Shown here in pieces: positions 1 to 6,676 of a DNA stretch of 10,635 nucleotides (positions are counted from its first letter, which is position 1; every line of letters begins with the position of its first letter). The stretch comes from Clostridium sp. (lineage in GTDB: Bacteria > Bacillota_A > Clostridia > Lachnospirales > Lachnospiraceae). A program made the translations under genes and the position numbers. The notes under the pieces were generated by a model, which did not search any database, was not told the DNA's origin, and was given only the letters and a program-made list of their open reading frames with translations. The stretch is taken from positions 1 through 10,635 of the forward strand of contig JAMPAW010000116.1 of NCBI GenBank assembly GCA_023666975.1, written 5' to 3'.

Positions 1-2
1 AT

Positions 3-72
3 ACGCCATCGGGCGTAACGATAATCACAAGACACAGAAGTAGCCGCCCCGGTCTGCAAACTTAGGCGGCTA
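3..72 (-). other. Hairpin-rich non-coding region at the window edge
   Basis: Two perfect inverted repeats are visible: TAGCCGCC (41-48) with GGCGGCTA (65-72), loop 16 nt, and ACGCC (3-7) with GGCGT (12-16), loop 4 nt. A looser GCCG/CGGC pairing lies at about 94-118. They fall in the RNA expected from the outward promoter at 133-161. Neither is followed by a convincing U tract, so I do not call terminators. No ORF with a good ribosome binding site is visible in 1-157. A structured RNA or the start of the neighbouring element's end sequence is possible; the function is unknown. Confidence 0.45.
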
Positions 73-132
73 TTCTATAGCTTAAAATGTTTCGGGCCAG
101 CCGTCTATCGGCGGCACCTTTTATCTACTCAC

Positions 133-161
133 AATATAACACAATCTGCGAGGCGTTTCAA
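133..161 (-). promoter_or_regulatory. Sigma-A promoter reading outward from the integrase 3' end
   Basis: On the minus strand TTGAAA (161-156), a 17-nt spacer and TATATT (138-133) form a near-consensus sigma-A promoter. The -35 box overlaps the integrase stop codon (160-158). Transcription would begin at about position 126 and leave the window through the hairpins at 3-72. Whatever it drives lies mostly outside the window. The match is by eye, but box quality and spacing are both excellent. Confidence 0.6.
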
Positions 162-351
162 GTATTTTCTTCCGGTGGTGGTGTCCGGCGGAACTGATTC
201 AGCCTGTCGGCCAGCTTCTGGTCCTTGTCCGGGTACAGGCGGTAATAGGTGTCAAGCGTTGTCTTTACTGACTCATGCCCCAGTCGGTCAGCTATTTCCA
301 GAGGGTGAAAACTAGCTCTATCAGCATACTTGCATGGCTGTGCCGCAGATC
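158..351 (-). pseudogene. Tyrosine integrase 3' remnant (truncated and frameshifted)
   Basis: Only the C-terminal catalytic part of a phage/ICE tyrosine recombinase survives. In one frame (about 351-312) the sequence reads DLRHSHASMLIEL, the box II Arg-x-x-His motif. After a one-base frame change near 305-320 it continues in the frame ending at 158 as HPLEIADRLGHESVKTTLDTY, carrying the second histidine and the nucleophilic tyrosine, then a normal-looking tail ending in PPPEENT. About 300 upstream residues are missing: homology stops abruptly at about 351 and is replaced by the terminator of the adjacent serine recombinase operon. The frameshift and truncation make it non-functional as it stands. 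An annotation as one 89-residue ORF (158-427) would join non-integrase sequence to the remnant in the wrong frame. Confidence 0.8.
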
Positions 352-366
352 TGCCTGTGTCAAGTA
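345..366. other. Probable boundary/attachment site of the serine-recombinase element
   Basis: Integrase homology ends at about 351 and the U tract of the recombinase-operon terminator starts at about 366, so the junction must lie between. The perfect 10-bp palindrome GCAGATCTGC covers 345-354. Large serine integrases recombine imperfect palindromes with a central dinucleotide, and clostridial members such as TnpX and TndX use GA cores. That is family knowledge; the exact crossover here is inferred because the other end of the element is not in view. Confidence 0.4.
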
Positions 367-420
367 AAATCAAAAAATAAATTGAGGAAAGCAGACATCT
401 TAACCCATCCGGCTTTCCCC
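366..420 (-). terminator. Intrinsic terminator of the recombinase operon
   Basis: On the minus strand GGGGAAAGC (420-412) pairs with GCTTTCCTC (392-384): nine pairs including one G-U, with a 19-nt loop, followed at once by a T-rich run (383-366) containing six consecutive T. It lies 23 bp past the stop codon of the last recombinase, as expected for an operon terminator. Confidence 0.75.
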
Positions 421-442
421 AATCCATTCTCTGAGCCAGTTA

Positions 443-1981
443 TCAAAAATCCTGCAGAAAGTCATCCATATTCCAGATTATTTCGATATTCCCGTCTTCA
501 TTAAGAATGATATTTTTTACCAGCACCTGTATCGGCTCTGCATTAAATTCCGACAGCCCTGCAAGCACCGTAAGTTCTTCATCCGAAACATCCGGAATAT
601 CAGAATTTTCCCCTAAATTTCTTTCCATAGTTTCCAGTGTTTCATTCAGGGCATTGATTTCCTCCTGCAGCTTATCCCTGAGGTTCCTCATTTCCTCCCT
701 CGTCATTTTCTCCCTTGTGTAATCATCATAGGCTTGAAACCGCCTGTTTTCCAACTGCCTGATTTTCTGACGAATTACTTCCATATCCGGCTCATTTCCC
801 TTTGCTTCCTGCTCCCTTTTCTTCTTCTCCAAATCCTGCAAAAAGGATTCTGCCGTGGTACGGATATAGGCCAGCACCGTATTTTCAAAGACCTCCGCAT
901 CCATTTTTACTTTGCTGCAGTTTAACTCTGCCGGATTCAGATTCGCAGGGCATTTGTATCTGCCATTCCGTTTTATAAGGGCATGGCCGCAGCACCCGCA
1001 GAGAAAGAGCCTGCCTGCCGTGCTGCAGGAACGCCGGCTCTTTGCCTGCTTTTTCCGGTTCAGTTTTTCATGGGCTGCCTCATACAGTTCCCTGCTGACA
1101 ATGGGTTCATGGCAGTTTTCCACGACCGTCCATTCATCCGGATTCCTCCTCTTTGCCTTATAACCGGTCCTCCGGTTAAGTGCAGTGCGGTTGTTTACAA
1201 TCGTTCCTATATAAACCTCACTGTACAGAATATCCATCACTGTGGTAGCCGACCACTGGTGGACTTTGATTTCTGCACTGTGCTTTCTTTCCCTGCCGTG
1301 GCTTTTCTGATAGTCAAGGCACGTTTCAACACCCGATTCATTCAGAATCCTTGCTATCTCTTTGTATTTCTTTCCTTCTGCCGCCAGTGTAAATATCTGC
1401 TTTACCACCTGTGCCGCCTCCGGATCAGGAATGAGCTTATGCTTGTCCGCCGGGGATTTTACATAGCCGTATGGTGCAAATGAGCCGATGAATTTACCCT
1501 GCTCCGTCAGGACTTTCCTTGCCGCCATTACTTTTTGGGAGGCATCCCGGCTGTACATCATGTTGATGATATTTTTTATGCCTGTCGCCATGCCGCCGGT
1601 CTTGCCGATATAATCGTTGCTGTCGTAGTGTTCATTGACTGCGATATACCGCACATGGAGCAGTGGGAACAGGCACTCCATATATTTTCCGACTTCCAGA
1701 TAATCCCTGCCAAGACGGCTGTAGTCTTTGGTAATGATTGTCTGTATCTCCCCATTCCCTGCCTGTCTAATCATCTCCTGAAAGGCTTTCCGGTCAAACC
1801 TCGCCCCGCTGACACCGTCATCCACAAACTCCCTGGCTTCACACTTTGAAAGGGTTTTGTCTGACTGAATATAATCCAATATCAACTGCCTCTGGTTTGT
1901 TATGCTGTTGCTCTCATCCGCACCTTTTTCTTTATCCTCACCGGATAAACGGAGATAGACAGCAATTACCTGTTTATCCAT
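443..1981 (-). CDS. Large serine recombinase 1 (operon-distal)
   Basis: A 512-residue DNA-cutting site-specific recombinase. The N-terminal resolvase domain (about 5-150) has the nucleophile Ser13 in VYLRLSGED, the VDDGVSG motif (53-59) and SRLGRDY (88-94). A recombinase domain (about 155-290) contains GKFIGSFAPYGY. The zinc ribbon uses Cys328, Cys331, Cys344 and Cys355. A charged coiled coil spans about 383-458, and the tail ends in WNMDDFLQDF, like DUF4368-type recombinase tails. All parts of the family are present, so it is probably active. I chose ATG 1981 because GAGG lies 6 nt upstream; ATG 1984 is equally readable. The frame stays open to 2110, but that stretch is the hairpin leader and lacks recombinase sequence. 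It is the third recombinase of the operon, and its terminator is at 366-420. Confidence 0.93.
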   Translation of the reverse strand: MDKQVIAVYLRLSGEDKEKGADESNSITNQRQLILDYIQSDKTLSKCEAREFVDDGVSGARFDRKAFQEMIRQAGNGEIQTIITKDYSRLGRDYLEVGKYMECLFPLLHVRYIAVNEHYDSNDYIGKTGGMATGIKNIINMMYSRDASQKVMAARKVLTEQGKFIGSFAPYGYVKSPADKHKLIPDPEAAQVVKQIFTLAAEGKKYKEIARILNESGVETCLDYQKSHGRERKHSAEIKVHQWSATTVMDILYSEVYIGTIVNNRTALNRRTGYKAKRRNPDEWTVVENCHEPIVSRELYEAAHEKLNRKKQAKSRRSCSTAGRLFLCGCCGHALIKRNGRYKCPANLNPAELNCSKVKMDAEVFENTVLAYIRTTAESFLQDLEKKKREQEAKGNEPDMEVIRQKIRQLENRRFQAYDDYTREKMTREEMRNLRDKLQEEINALNETLETMERNLGENSDIPDVSDEELTVLAGLSEFNAEPIQVLVKNIILNEDGNIEIIWNMDDFLQDF

Positions 1982-1984
1982 CAT

Positions 1985-2128
1985 AATCCTCATTTCTAAG
2001 CGACTTGTCGCGAAGAGGCGATGAGAAATCTGCGTATGCGGTTTCTCATCTGCCATCAAAGCTATTTGTTTTCGCTCAGAAACAAATAGCCGTGTGAAAA
2101 ATCGGCACATCAGTGTGATTTTTCACAC
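1985..2128 (-). promoter_or_regulatory. Multi-hairpin leader upstream of recombinase 1
   Basis: The gap between recombinases 2 and 1 is almost entirely paired. Perfect stems are GTGTGAAAAATC (2092-2103) with GATTTTTCACAC (2117-2128), 12 bp; GCTATTTGTTT (2061-2071) with AAACAAATAGC (2080-2090), 11 bp; GATGAGAAA (2020-2028) with TTTCTCATC (2042-2050), 9 bp; and GCGAC/GTCGC (2000-2011). Alternatives exist: 2113-2128 folds on itself as GTGTGA-TTTT-TCACAC, and AGAAAT (2024-2029) can instead pair with ATTTCT (1992-1997), which overlaps the recombinase 1 ribosome binding region. The first stem contains the recombinase 2 stop codon. This resembles an attenuator or translational switch; the role is inferred. 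Confidence 0.6.
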
Positions 2129-3787
2129 TACACCCCCTTCTTCCTCTGCTATCTGCACCAGTTCTTTCAGAAAATCATCGTATTTCAGCGTGACTTCCAC
2201 ATTCCCCTCTTTGTCCAGCACAATCTTCTCCACAAACGCATCTGCCATCTCCTTTGTGAGTTTCCGCTTTCCCATGTATTTCTTTACTGCGGCAGCCCAG
2301 TCTTTATCCGGCAGGAAATCCTTATTGTAATGTTTCTGTTTTTCCATCATTTCCTGCAGCAATTTTTCCAGCTCCGCTGCCTGCCCGCGGTAATTCTTCT
2401 GATACCGGAGATATTCCTCACTTGTGATAAGCCCGTCTTTGTAATCCTCATACAGACCTCTTTCCCTGGATTTTATTTTATGGATATTGTTTTGTATTCT
2501 GGCAGCCTCCCCTGCGTAAAACCCATACTTCCGGATGCCATGGCTGCTGCGGTTCCGTTCCCTTGTCTGCCCTGTCTTTTCCAGACACAGTTTCATATGG
2601 GATTTTATGACCTGAAACACCGCATCATGGAGTCTCTGATATTTTATCTTCCCATGTGCCGTACACCTTACATTCCGGCCGGATGGGGTAGTGGTACACC
2701 GGTAATAAAAGAAATTGCTCCCGCTGTTGCTCCTGACCACACCGATATTTTTCCGGCAGCACGCACAGACACACCTGCCCGTAAAAAAGTTTTCCGGTGT
2801 CTTCTCATGTTCCAGTGCCGCATTGCGGGCATGGAGGCTTTTTACCTTTGTTTTGATTTTCTCCTGTACTTCATCGAATATCTCCCTGCTGACAAGAGGT
2901 TTGTGGGTATCCGGTATGATAAGCCACTTTTCCTCTGAAACCCGCCTGTCTTTTTTGGGGTTATTAAATCCGCCCTCCCTTGTGGCGTGTACACTGTCGC
3001 CTGCATAATGCCGGTTTGTCAAAATCGTTTTGATGTGCAGGTGATACCAGTCCTTTGCTTTTTCTGCCTTTTCCATATTCCCCTGTTCCAGGTAACGGTA
3101 TCTGGGAGGCGAAACAATCCCTTCCCGCTGCAGCTCCCTTGCAATTTCCGAATACGTCATCCCGCCCAGATACATCCCAAAAATCCGCTTTACAACGGGT
3201 GCTGCCTGTCCGTCCACAACCAGTTTCTTTGCCACGGCATCTTTTTTATACCCGTAAGGCGGGCGCCCGTAGATATATTCCCCGTTTTTCCACATGGCCC
3301 GGTAACTGGCATGCATCTTGCCCGAAAGGTCTCTTGAATACCATTCATTGATAATATTTTTCAAAGGCATGGTTAAATCCGTTTCCCCGCGTCCCGTGTC
3401 AAAATCATCATTGACCGCAATGTAACGCACATGGAACAGAGGGAATATCCTCTCAATATATGTGCCGGAATCAATATAATTCCTGCCCAGGCGGCTTAAA
3501 TCTTTTGTAATGACCGTATCAATCTTCCCGGCACGGATATCCTCCATCATGCGTCCAAACTCCGGCCGTTCAAAATTTGTGCCGCTGGCCGATACATCTG
3601 CATAAATGCCTGCCAGTTCCATATCCTCCTGCCCGTCTATAAAATTTTTCAGACAGGCAATCTGCGTGTCTATGGTATCCCTCTCACGGTTTGCCTCTGT
3701 TTCAAAAGACAGCCTTGCATAAATGGCGGCATGGTATGTCTTTACCTCCGCAACGGCAGGCAGGTTTTTTCTGCTTTTCCTCGCCAT
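2123..3787 (-). CDS. Large serine recombinase 2
   Basis: A 554-residue recombinase, complete and divergent from its two neighbours. The resolvase domain has Ser27 in IYARLSFE and SRLGRNYIDSG (98-108). The recombinase domain runs from about 150 to 300 (GEYIYGRPPYGY at 169-180). The zinc ribbon uses Cys341, Cys344, Cys364 and Cys375, followed by a helical linker and coiled coil (about 385-485) and a tail with VEVTLKYDDFLKEL. Where the neighbours read VDDGxSG it reads ADVSASG (63-69), a small departure in the catalytic domain. Start ATG 3787 is one base past the stop of recombinase 3 and is preceded by AAAGGAGG inside that gene's last codons, so the two are translationally coupled. The frame upstream to 4024 is only an out-of-frame overlap with recombinase 3. 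Confidence 0.93.
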   Translation of the reverse strand: MARKSRKNLPAVAEVKTYHAAIYARLSFETEANRERDTIDTQIACLKNFIDGQEDMELAGIYADVSASGTNFERPEFGRMMEDIRAGKIDTVITKDLSRLGRNYIDSGTYIERIFPLFHVRYIAVNDDFDTGRGETDLTMPLKNIINEWYSRDLSGKMHASYRAMWKNGEYIYGRPPYGYKKDAVAKKLVVDGQAAPVVKRIFGMYLGGMTYSEIARELQREGIVSPPRYRYLEQGNMEKAEKAKDWYHLHIKTILTNRHYAGDSVHATREGGFNNPKKDRRVSEEKWLIIPDTHKPLVSREIFDEVQEKIKTKVKSLHARNAALEHEKTPENFFTGRCVCACCRKNIGVVRSNSGSNFFYYRCTTTPSGRNVRCTAHGKIKYQRLHDAVFQVIKSHMKLCLEKTGQTRERNRSSHGIRKYGFYAGEAARIQNNIHKIKSRERGLYEDYKDGLITSEEYLRYQKNYRGQAAELEKLLQEMMEKQKHYNKDFLPDKDWAAAVKKYMGKRKLTKEMADAFVEKIVLDKEGNVEVTLKYDDFLKELVQIAEEEGGVV

Positions 3788-3788
3788 A

Positions 3789-5585
3789 TCACACCGCCCT
3801 CCTTTCCGGACCGGCATTCCCGCAATCCCTGCCTGCCACTGTTTCCACATCTTTAAGCGGGATATCCTTTTCCGCTGATGGATAATTATTCTCCATCCGG
3901 CTTTCTGTCCTCCCCTGGCGGACAGCCAGTTTCCCATCTGCGTCATAATGAACCCCATACCCAAGACTTTCAAGATTGTCCATGCACTCCCGGTAGCAGT
4001 CATCAAAATCAAAAATAACTTCAACAGAATTTTTATCCATTACCCTGACTTCACGGATCAGTGACACCGCCACATTCCTTGTGAGCTTTTCAATGTTCCG
4101 ATGCTCTGTAAAATAATCCAGCCACAAAAACCCCCTGCTTTTCCGTTCCAGAATCTCCCCTATTTCCAAGTCGCTCTGCCGGACTGCAAGCTGTGCCTTT
4201 TTCCTGCGGCTTTCATAGGCGGCATGAAGCTCCCTGTATTCATCCCTCGAAATCATGCCGTCTTTCATGTCCTCATAAAGCGTGCTGCGCAAATCCGTAT
4301 ACCTCTCAATTTCTGCCTGCTTTTCTGCTTTCCGTTCCTTCAGTTTTCGGATATTCATCTGCCGGAACGGAACGGTCCCGATATAAGAAAGCAACCTCTG
4401 TAAGTCCATTACAGTTTCAATGTGTTTCCCCAATAACTGCAGCACGGTATTTTCCAGCTTTGCAACTGATATATTGTGGGAGCTGCACCCTCTGGCAGCC
4501 TTATTGGAGGAACAGATATAATAAGAGTACACTTTGCCGCCTGCCCTTGTTGTCTTGCGGATCATCGGCATACCGCAGCCACCGCATATCACCAGACCGG
4601 ACAGGGGATATACTTCATCATTTCCCGGTGCGGTTCTGGTGTCCATTGACAAAAGCCTCTGTACAATCTCAAAGTCCCTGTCCGAAACGACAGCCTCATG
4701 GTTCTTTTCAATGCGCACCCACTCGCTTTCCTCTTTTACATAGGGCTGCTTTACCTTATGGTTCGGTGTTGTCCGCCTGCCCTGCACAAGGTTCCCGATA
4801 TAGACCTCGTTTGTCAAAATGCGCCTTACCATAACCGAAGTCCACTCCGACTTTTCCTTTGCCTTAAATCCCGTGTGGTAGCTGCTGCCGGTGCTTGCCT
4901 TATACTCTGCCGGCGGGAGAATCCCCATCTCATTGAGCCTGCCGGCAATGCCGTCCTGACTCATGCCGTGAAGTTTCATTCTGAAAATATCCTGCACCAC
5001 ACCCGCCGCATAGGTGTCTGGTTCCAGCCTGTGCCTGTCACCCTCTTTCTTCCGGTAGCCATAGGCAGCAAACGAACCGATAAATTCGCCCTTTTTCCGC
5101 TTGACTTCCAGATGGCTCCGTATCTTGATGGAAATATCACGGCAGTATGCGTCATTGATTAGGTTCTTAAATGGGATAATGATTTCATCGGACTGTTCCT
5201 TCCTGTCCAGACTGTCATAGCCGTCGTTGACTGCGATAAAACGGACGCCAAGAGCCGGGAACAGGCGCTCAATGTAGCGGCCGGAATCAATGTATTCCCG
5301 CCCGAACCTTGACAAATCCTTGACGACAACACAGTCCACAACGCCCTTTTTAATGTCCTCTAACATCATCTGAAATGCCGGACGTTCAAAGTTTGAACCG
5401 CTGTAACCGTCGTCCACACGCTCTGACACAATGACAATATCCCCTTTGTCCTTCAGGAAGTCCTTGATAAGATTTTTCTGGTTGGAAATGCTGTTGCTCT
5501 CTGCCTTTGCCGAGTTGGCAACGTCACCATCCTCTTTTGATAACCTGACATAGATGGCTGCATGGTAGATTTTCTTTGTAACCAT
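3789..5585 (-). CDS. Large serine recombinase 3 (operon-proximal)
   Basis: A 598-residue site-specific recombinase, first of the three to be translated. The resolvase domain has Ser16 in IYVRLSKED, VDDGYSGSNFERP (57-69) and SRFGREYIDSG (92-102). The recombinase domain runs from about 150 to 300 (GEFIGSFAAYGY at 166-177). The zinc ribbon uses Cys334, Cys337, Cys358 and Cys367. A coiled coil covers about 412-480, then a tail with VEVIFDFDDCYRE. About 55 residues beyond that motif (544-598) are poorly conserved in type and carry the ribosome binding site of the next gene. ATG 5585 is supported by AAGGAG nine bases upstream. Which of the three proteins performs excision or integration, or whether they act together, cannot be told from sequence. 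Confidence 0.94.
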   Translation of the reverse strand: MVTKKIYHAAIYVRLSKEDGDVANSAKAESNSISNQKNLIKDFLKDKGDIVIVSERVDDGYSGSNFERPAFQMMLEDIKKGVVDCVVVKDLSRFGREYIDSGRYIERLFPALGVRFIAVNDGYDSLDRKEQSDEIIIPFKNLINDAYCRDISIKIRSHLEVKRKKGEFIGSFAAYGYRKKEGDRHRLEPDTYAAGVVQDIFRMKLHGMSQDGIAGRLNEMGILPPAEYKASTGSSYHTGFKAKEKSEWTSVMVRRILTNEVYIGNLVQGRRTTPNHKVKQPYVKEESEWVRIEKNHEAVVSDRDFEIVQRLLSMDTRTAPGNDEVYPLSGLVICGGCGMPMIRKTTRAGGKVYSYYICSSNKAARGCSSHNISVAKLENTVLQLLGKHIETVMDLQRLLSYIGTVPFRQMNIRKLKERKAEKQAEIERYTDLRSTLYEDMKDGMISRDEYRELHAAYESRRKKAQLAVRQSDLEIGEILERKSRGFLWLDYFTEHRNIEKLTRNVAVSLIREVRVMDKNSVEVIFDFDDCYRECMDNLESLGYGVHYDADGKLAVRQGRTESRMENNYPSAEKDIPLKDVETVAGRDCGNAGPERRAV

Positions 5586-5715
5586 AGATAACCACTCCTT
5601 CTATATTTTTTCATCAGAAGAAACCCGTAAGGAATCTCCACTCCATAGAAAGAGCCGCATTAGATTTAGTCCTGCAACCATTGTAACGCACATCTTTCCG
5701 TTTGTCCGCTGTTTT

Positions 5716-5841
5716 TTATATTTTTGCAGACAATTTTTCACACATAAAAACCAACCCATAGGCACAACTACTGCCCCAATACAAAACCTCTGTCCCAAAA
5801 GCAGGATATAAAGGCAGATACCACAATTCATCCTTATCCAT
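5716..5841 (-). CDS. Doubtful 41-residue ORF between DUF6870-like gene and recombinase 3
   Basis: The 273-bp gap between the DUF6870-like stop and recombinase 3 has no clear gene. An ATG at 5841, 17 bp after that stop, opens 41 codons beginning MDKDELWYLPLYPAF, but no good ribosome binding site precedes it. A competing frame (ATG 5831 to stop 5601, 76 codons, cysteine-rich and hydrophobic) overlaps it. The two cannot both be typical genes, and I recognise neither. After its stop at 5716 the first frame stays open for a further ~30 codons, so a decayed single gene is possible. Low confidence; the stretch may simply be an untranslated leader for recombinase 3. Confidence 0.22.
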   Translation of the reverse strand: MDKDELWYLPLYPAFGTEVLYWGSSCAYGLVFMCEKLSAKI

Positions 5842-5858
5842 TCACTGGAAAATAACTA

Positions 5859-6107
5859 TCAGACGGATAACAACAGGTTTTCAAAGGCATCTTCCATCGA
5901 AATCCCATTGCCCGCAAACCGTACTTTTACTTTCATGTTCCCCACCCTGACCAGATAGGGATTCCCCACTTTCTCCAGATACTGCCGCCTGCGTTCCTCC
6001 AACGGCTGTTGCCTGTTTATCCGGATTTTGGATATATCCGTCAGCTCCCCTGTCTCCACATCCCCAAAATCCACTGCCAGTAATGCCTTGTATTCCTCCG
6101 CTTTCAT
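5859..6107 (-). CDS. Small DUF6870-like protein
   Basis: An 82-residue soluble protein of unknown function. The pattern of an acidic D-x-x-D-V stretch near the start, then DISKIRINRQQPLEERRRQYLEKVGNPY, then VGNMKVKVRFA and a C-terminal acidic helix matches my memory of DUF6870 proteins, which recur in Firmicutes integrative elements beside recombinase and conjugation genes. I could not run a search. Start ATG 6107 is chosen because GGGGAG lies 6 nt upstream; the in-frame ATG at 6146 has no ribosome binding site. It is the first gene after the triple promoter array and probably shares the recombinase transcript. A role in regulating recombination is possible but not shown. Confidence 0.65.
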   Translation of the reverse strand: MKAEEYKALLAVDFGDVETGELTDISKIRINRQQPLEERRRQYLEKVGNPYLVRVGNMKVKVRFAGNGISMEDAFENLLLSV

Positions 6108-6200
6108 TCCATACTCCCCTCTCACTGCTGATATAACTTGTTTCATTTCGCCATATTTGCTTTTATCGGTACGTTTTTCCTTATCCCTGCCTGCATTAGT

Positions 6201-6271
6201 ATTTTATAATCTTTTGTACCGGATGGGGAGTACACAGTTCGGACACTTTTAGTGACCGTGTGGCGGTCACC
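6201..6271 (-). promoter_or_regulatory. Promoter-operator module 1 (nearest the operon)
   Basis: On the minus strand: GTGACCG (6270-6264) and CGGTCAC (6258-6252) form a 7-bp inverted repeat with a 5-nt spacer. A third half-site GTGTCCG (6246-6240) runs into GAACTG (6240-6235), and 28 nt later comes TAAAAT (6206-6201). At 17 nt above the -10 the bases are TCCCCA, not a -35 box. This is the promoter best placed to transcribe the DUF6870-like gene and recombinases. Confidence 0.6.
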
Positions 6272-6332
6272 TGTGTAAATCCCGTTTCATTTTTAAGATG
6301 ACATTTGCCTGTTTCCTCCAGCCGATAATCCC

Positions 6333-6400
6333 ATTGTATAACCTTTTTCCCTGTTTGCAGAGTACACAGTTCGGTTACTTGTGACCGTGTGGCGGTTACC
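6333..6400 (-). promoter_or_regulatory. Promoter-operator module 2
   Basis: Same architecture: GTAACCG (6399-6393) and CGGTCAC (6387-6381), then GTAACCG (6378-6372), GAACTG (6372-6367), 28 nt, and TACAAT (6338-6333). The -35 position reads TCTGCA. A GGAGG followed by a three-codon ORF lies just downstream, about 6322-6295; this may be chance. Confidence 0.55.
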
Positions 6401-6417
6401 TCCCTGCTTACAATGGC

Positions 6418-6486
6418 ATTATATAACCTGCCTGACCAAAGGCACAGACCACAGTTCGGTCACTTTGTAACCGTATGACGGTCACC
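6418..6486 (-). promoter_or_regulatory. Promoter-operator module 3 (outermost)
   Basis: Same architecture: GTGACCG (6485-6479) and CGGTTAC (6473-6467), then GTGACCG (6463-6457), GAACTG (6457-6452), 28 nt, and a perfect TATAAT (6423-6418). The -35 position reads TGTGCC. Paired changes in the stem arms (GTGACCG with CGGTTAC versus GTGACCG with CGGTCAC) show the copies are not simply recent identical duplications. Confidence 0.6.
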
Positions 6487-6523
6487 CCTGTTTTCAAATG
6501 TCCGATATAAAAGGGAAATTTAC

Positions 6524-6561
6524 GCAAAAAAATACCACAATCCCTTATAGACTATGGTATT
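6524..6561 (-). terminator. Intrinsic terminator after the membrane protein gene
   Basis: On the minus strand AATACCA (6561-6555) pairs with TGGTATT (6537-6531), followed by a run of seven T (6532-6526, overlapping the stem base). The stem is AT-rich and so fairly weak. It lies about 115 bp after the stop at 6677 and separates the cargo from the recombinase promoters. Confidence 0.5.
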
Positions 6562-6676
6562 CATAATAATCACATAATTTTTTAGTGAAGAAAATAACTC
6601 TGTGTTGCCTTAACTGCCCTGCTATTTTCAAGACTTTAAACAATAACCCTTTTCTATGATATTTTACTTATTAGCT

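Larger units (their letters stand above)
6201..6486. repeat. Three tandem iteron-like units in the 530-bp intergenic region
   Basis: The region 6147-6676 holds no gene. Its main content is three direct copies of a ~36-44-bp core (plus strand 6228-6271, 6360-6400, 6451-6486) starting ACAGTTCGG and ending CGGTnACC, spaced about 132 and 85 bp apart. Each carries three CGGTnAC half-sites, the outer pair inverted. The spacer between the inverted pair and the third site varies (5, 2, 3 nt), while the distance to the -10 box is fixed. From 6562 to 6676 I see nothing but AT-rich sequence. Confidence 0.75.

Noticed and set aside
1985..2110. N-terminal extension of recombinase 1 back to 2110
   Set aside because: The extra residues are encoded by the hairpin leader, lack similarity to a resolvase domain, and a ribosome binding site lies before 1981.
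3788..4024. N-terminal extension of recombinase 2 back to 4024
   Set aside because: It overlaps the coding end of recombinase 3 out of frame, and the start at 3787 has AAAGGAGG and begins the normal resolvase N-terminus.
507..5162. Plus-strand ORFs opposite the recombinases (for example 983-1483, 2330-2938, 4193-4834)
   Set aside because: They are antisense shadows of complete genes, have no recognisable motifs and no ribosome binding sites of note.
6028..6252. Plus-strand ORF across the DUF6870-like gene and promoter module
   Set aside because: It overlaps both a supported gene and conserved regulatory repeats and has no ribosome binding site.
6228..6486. CRISPR array
   Set aside because: Only three imperfect copies with unequal spacing (about 132 and 85 bp), and a fixed relation to -10 boxes, so promoters/operators fit better.
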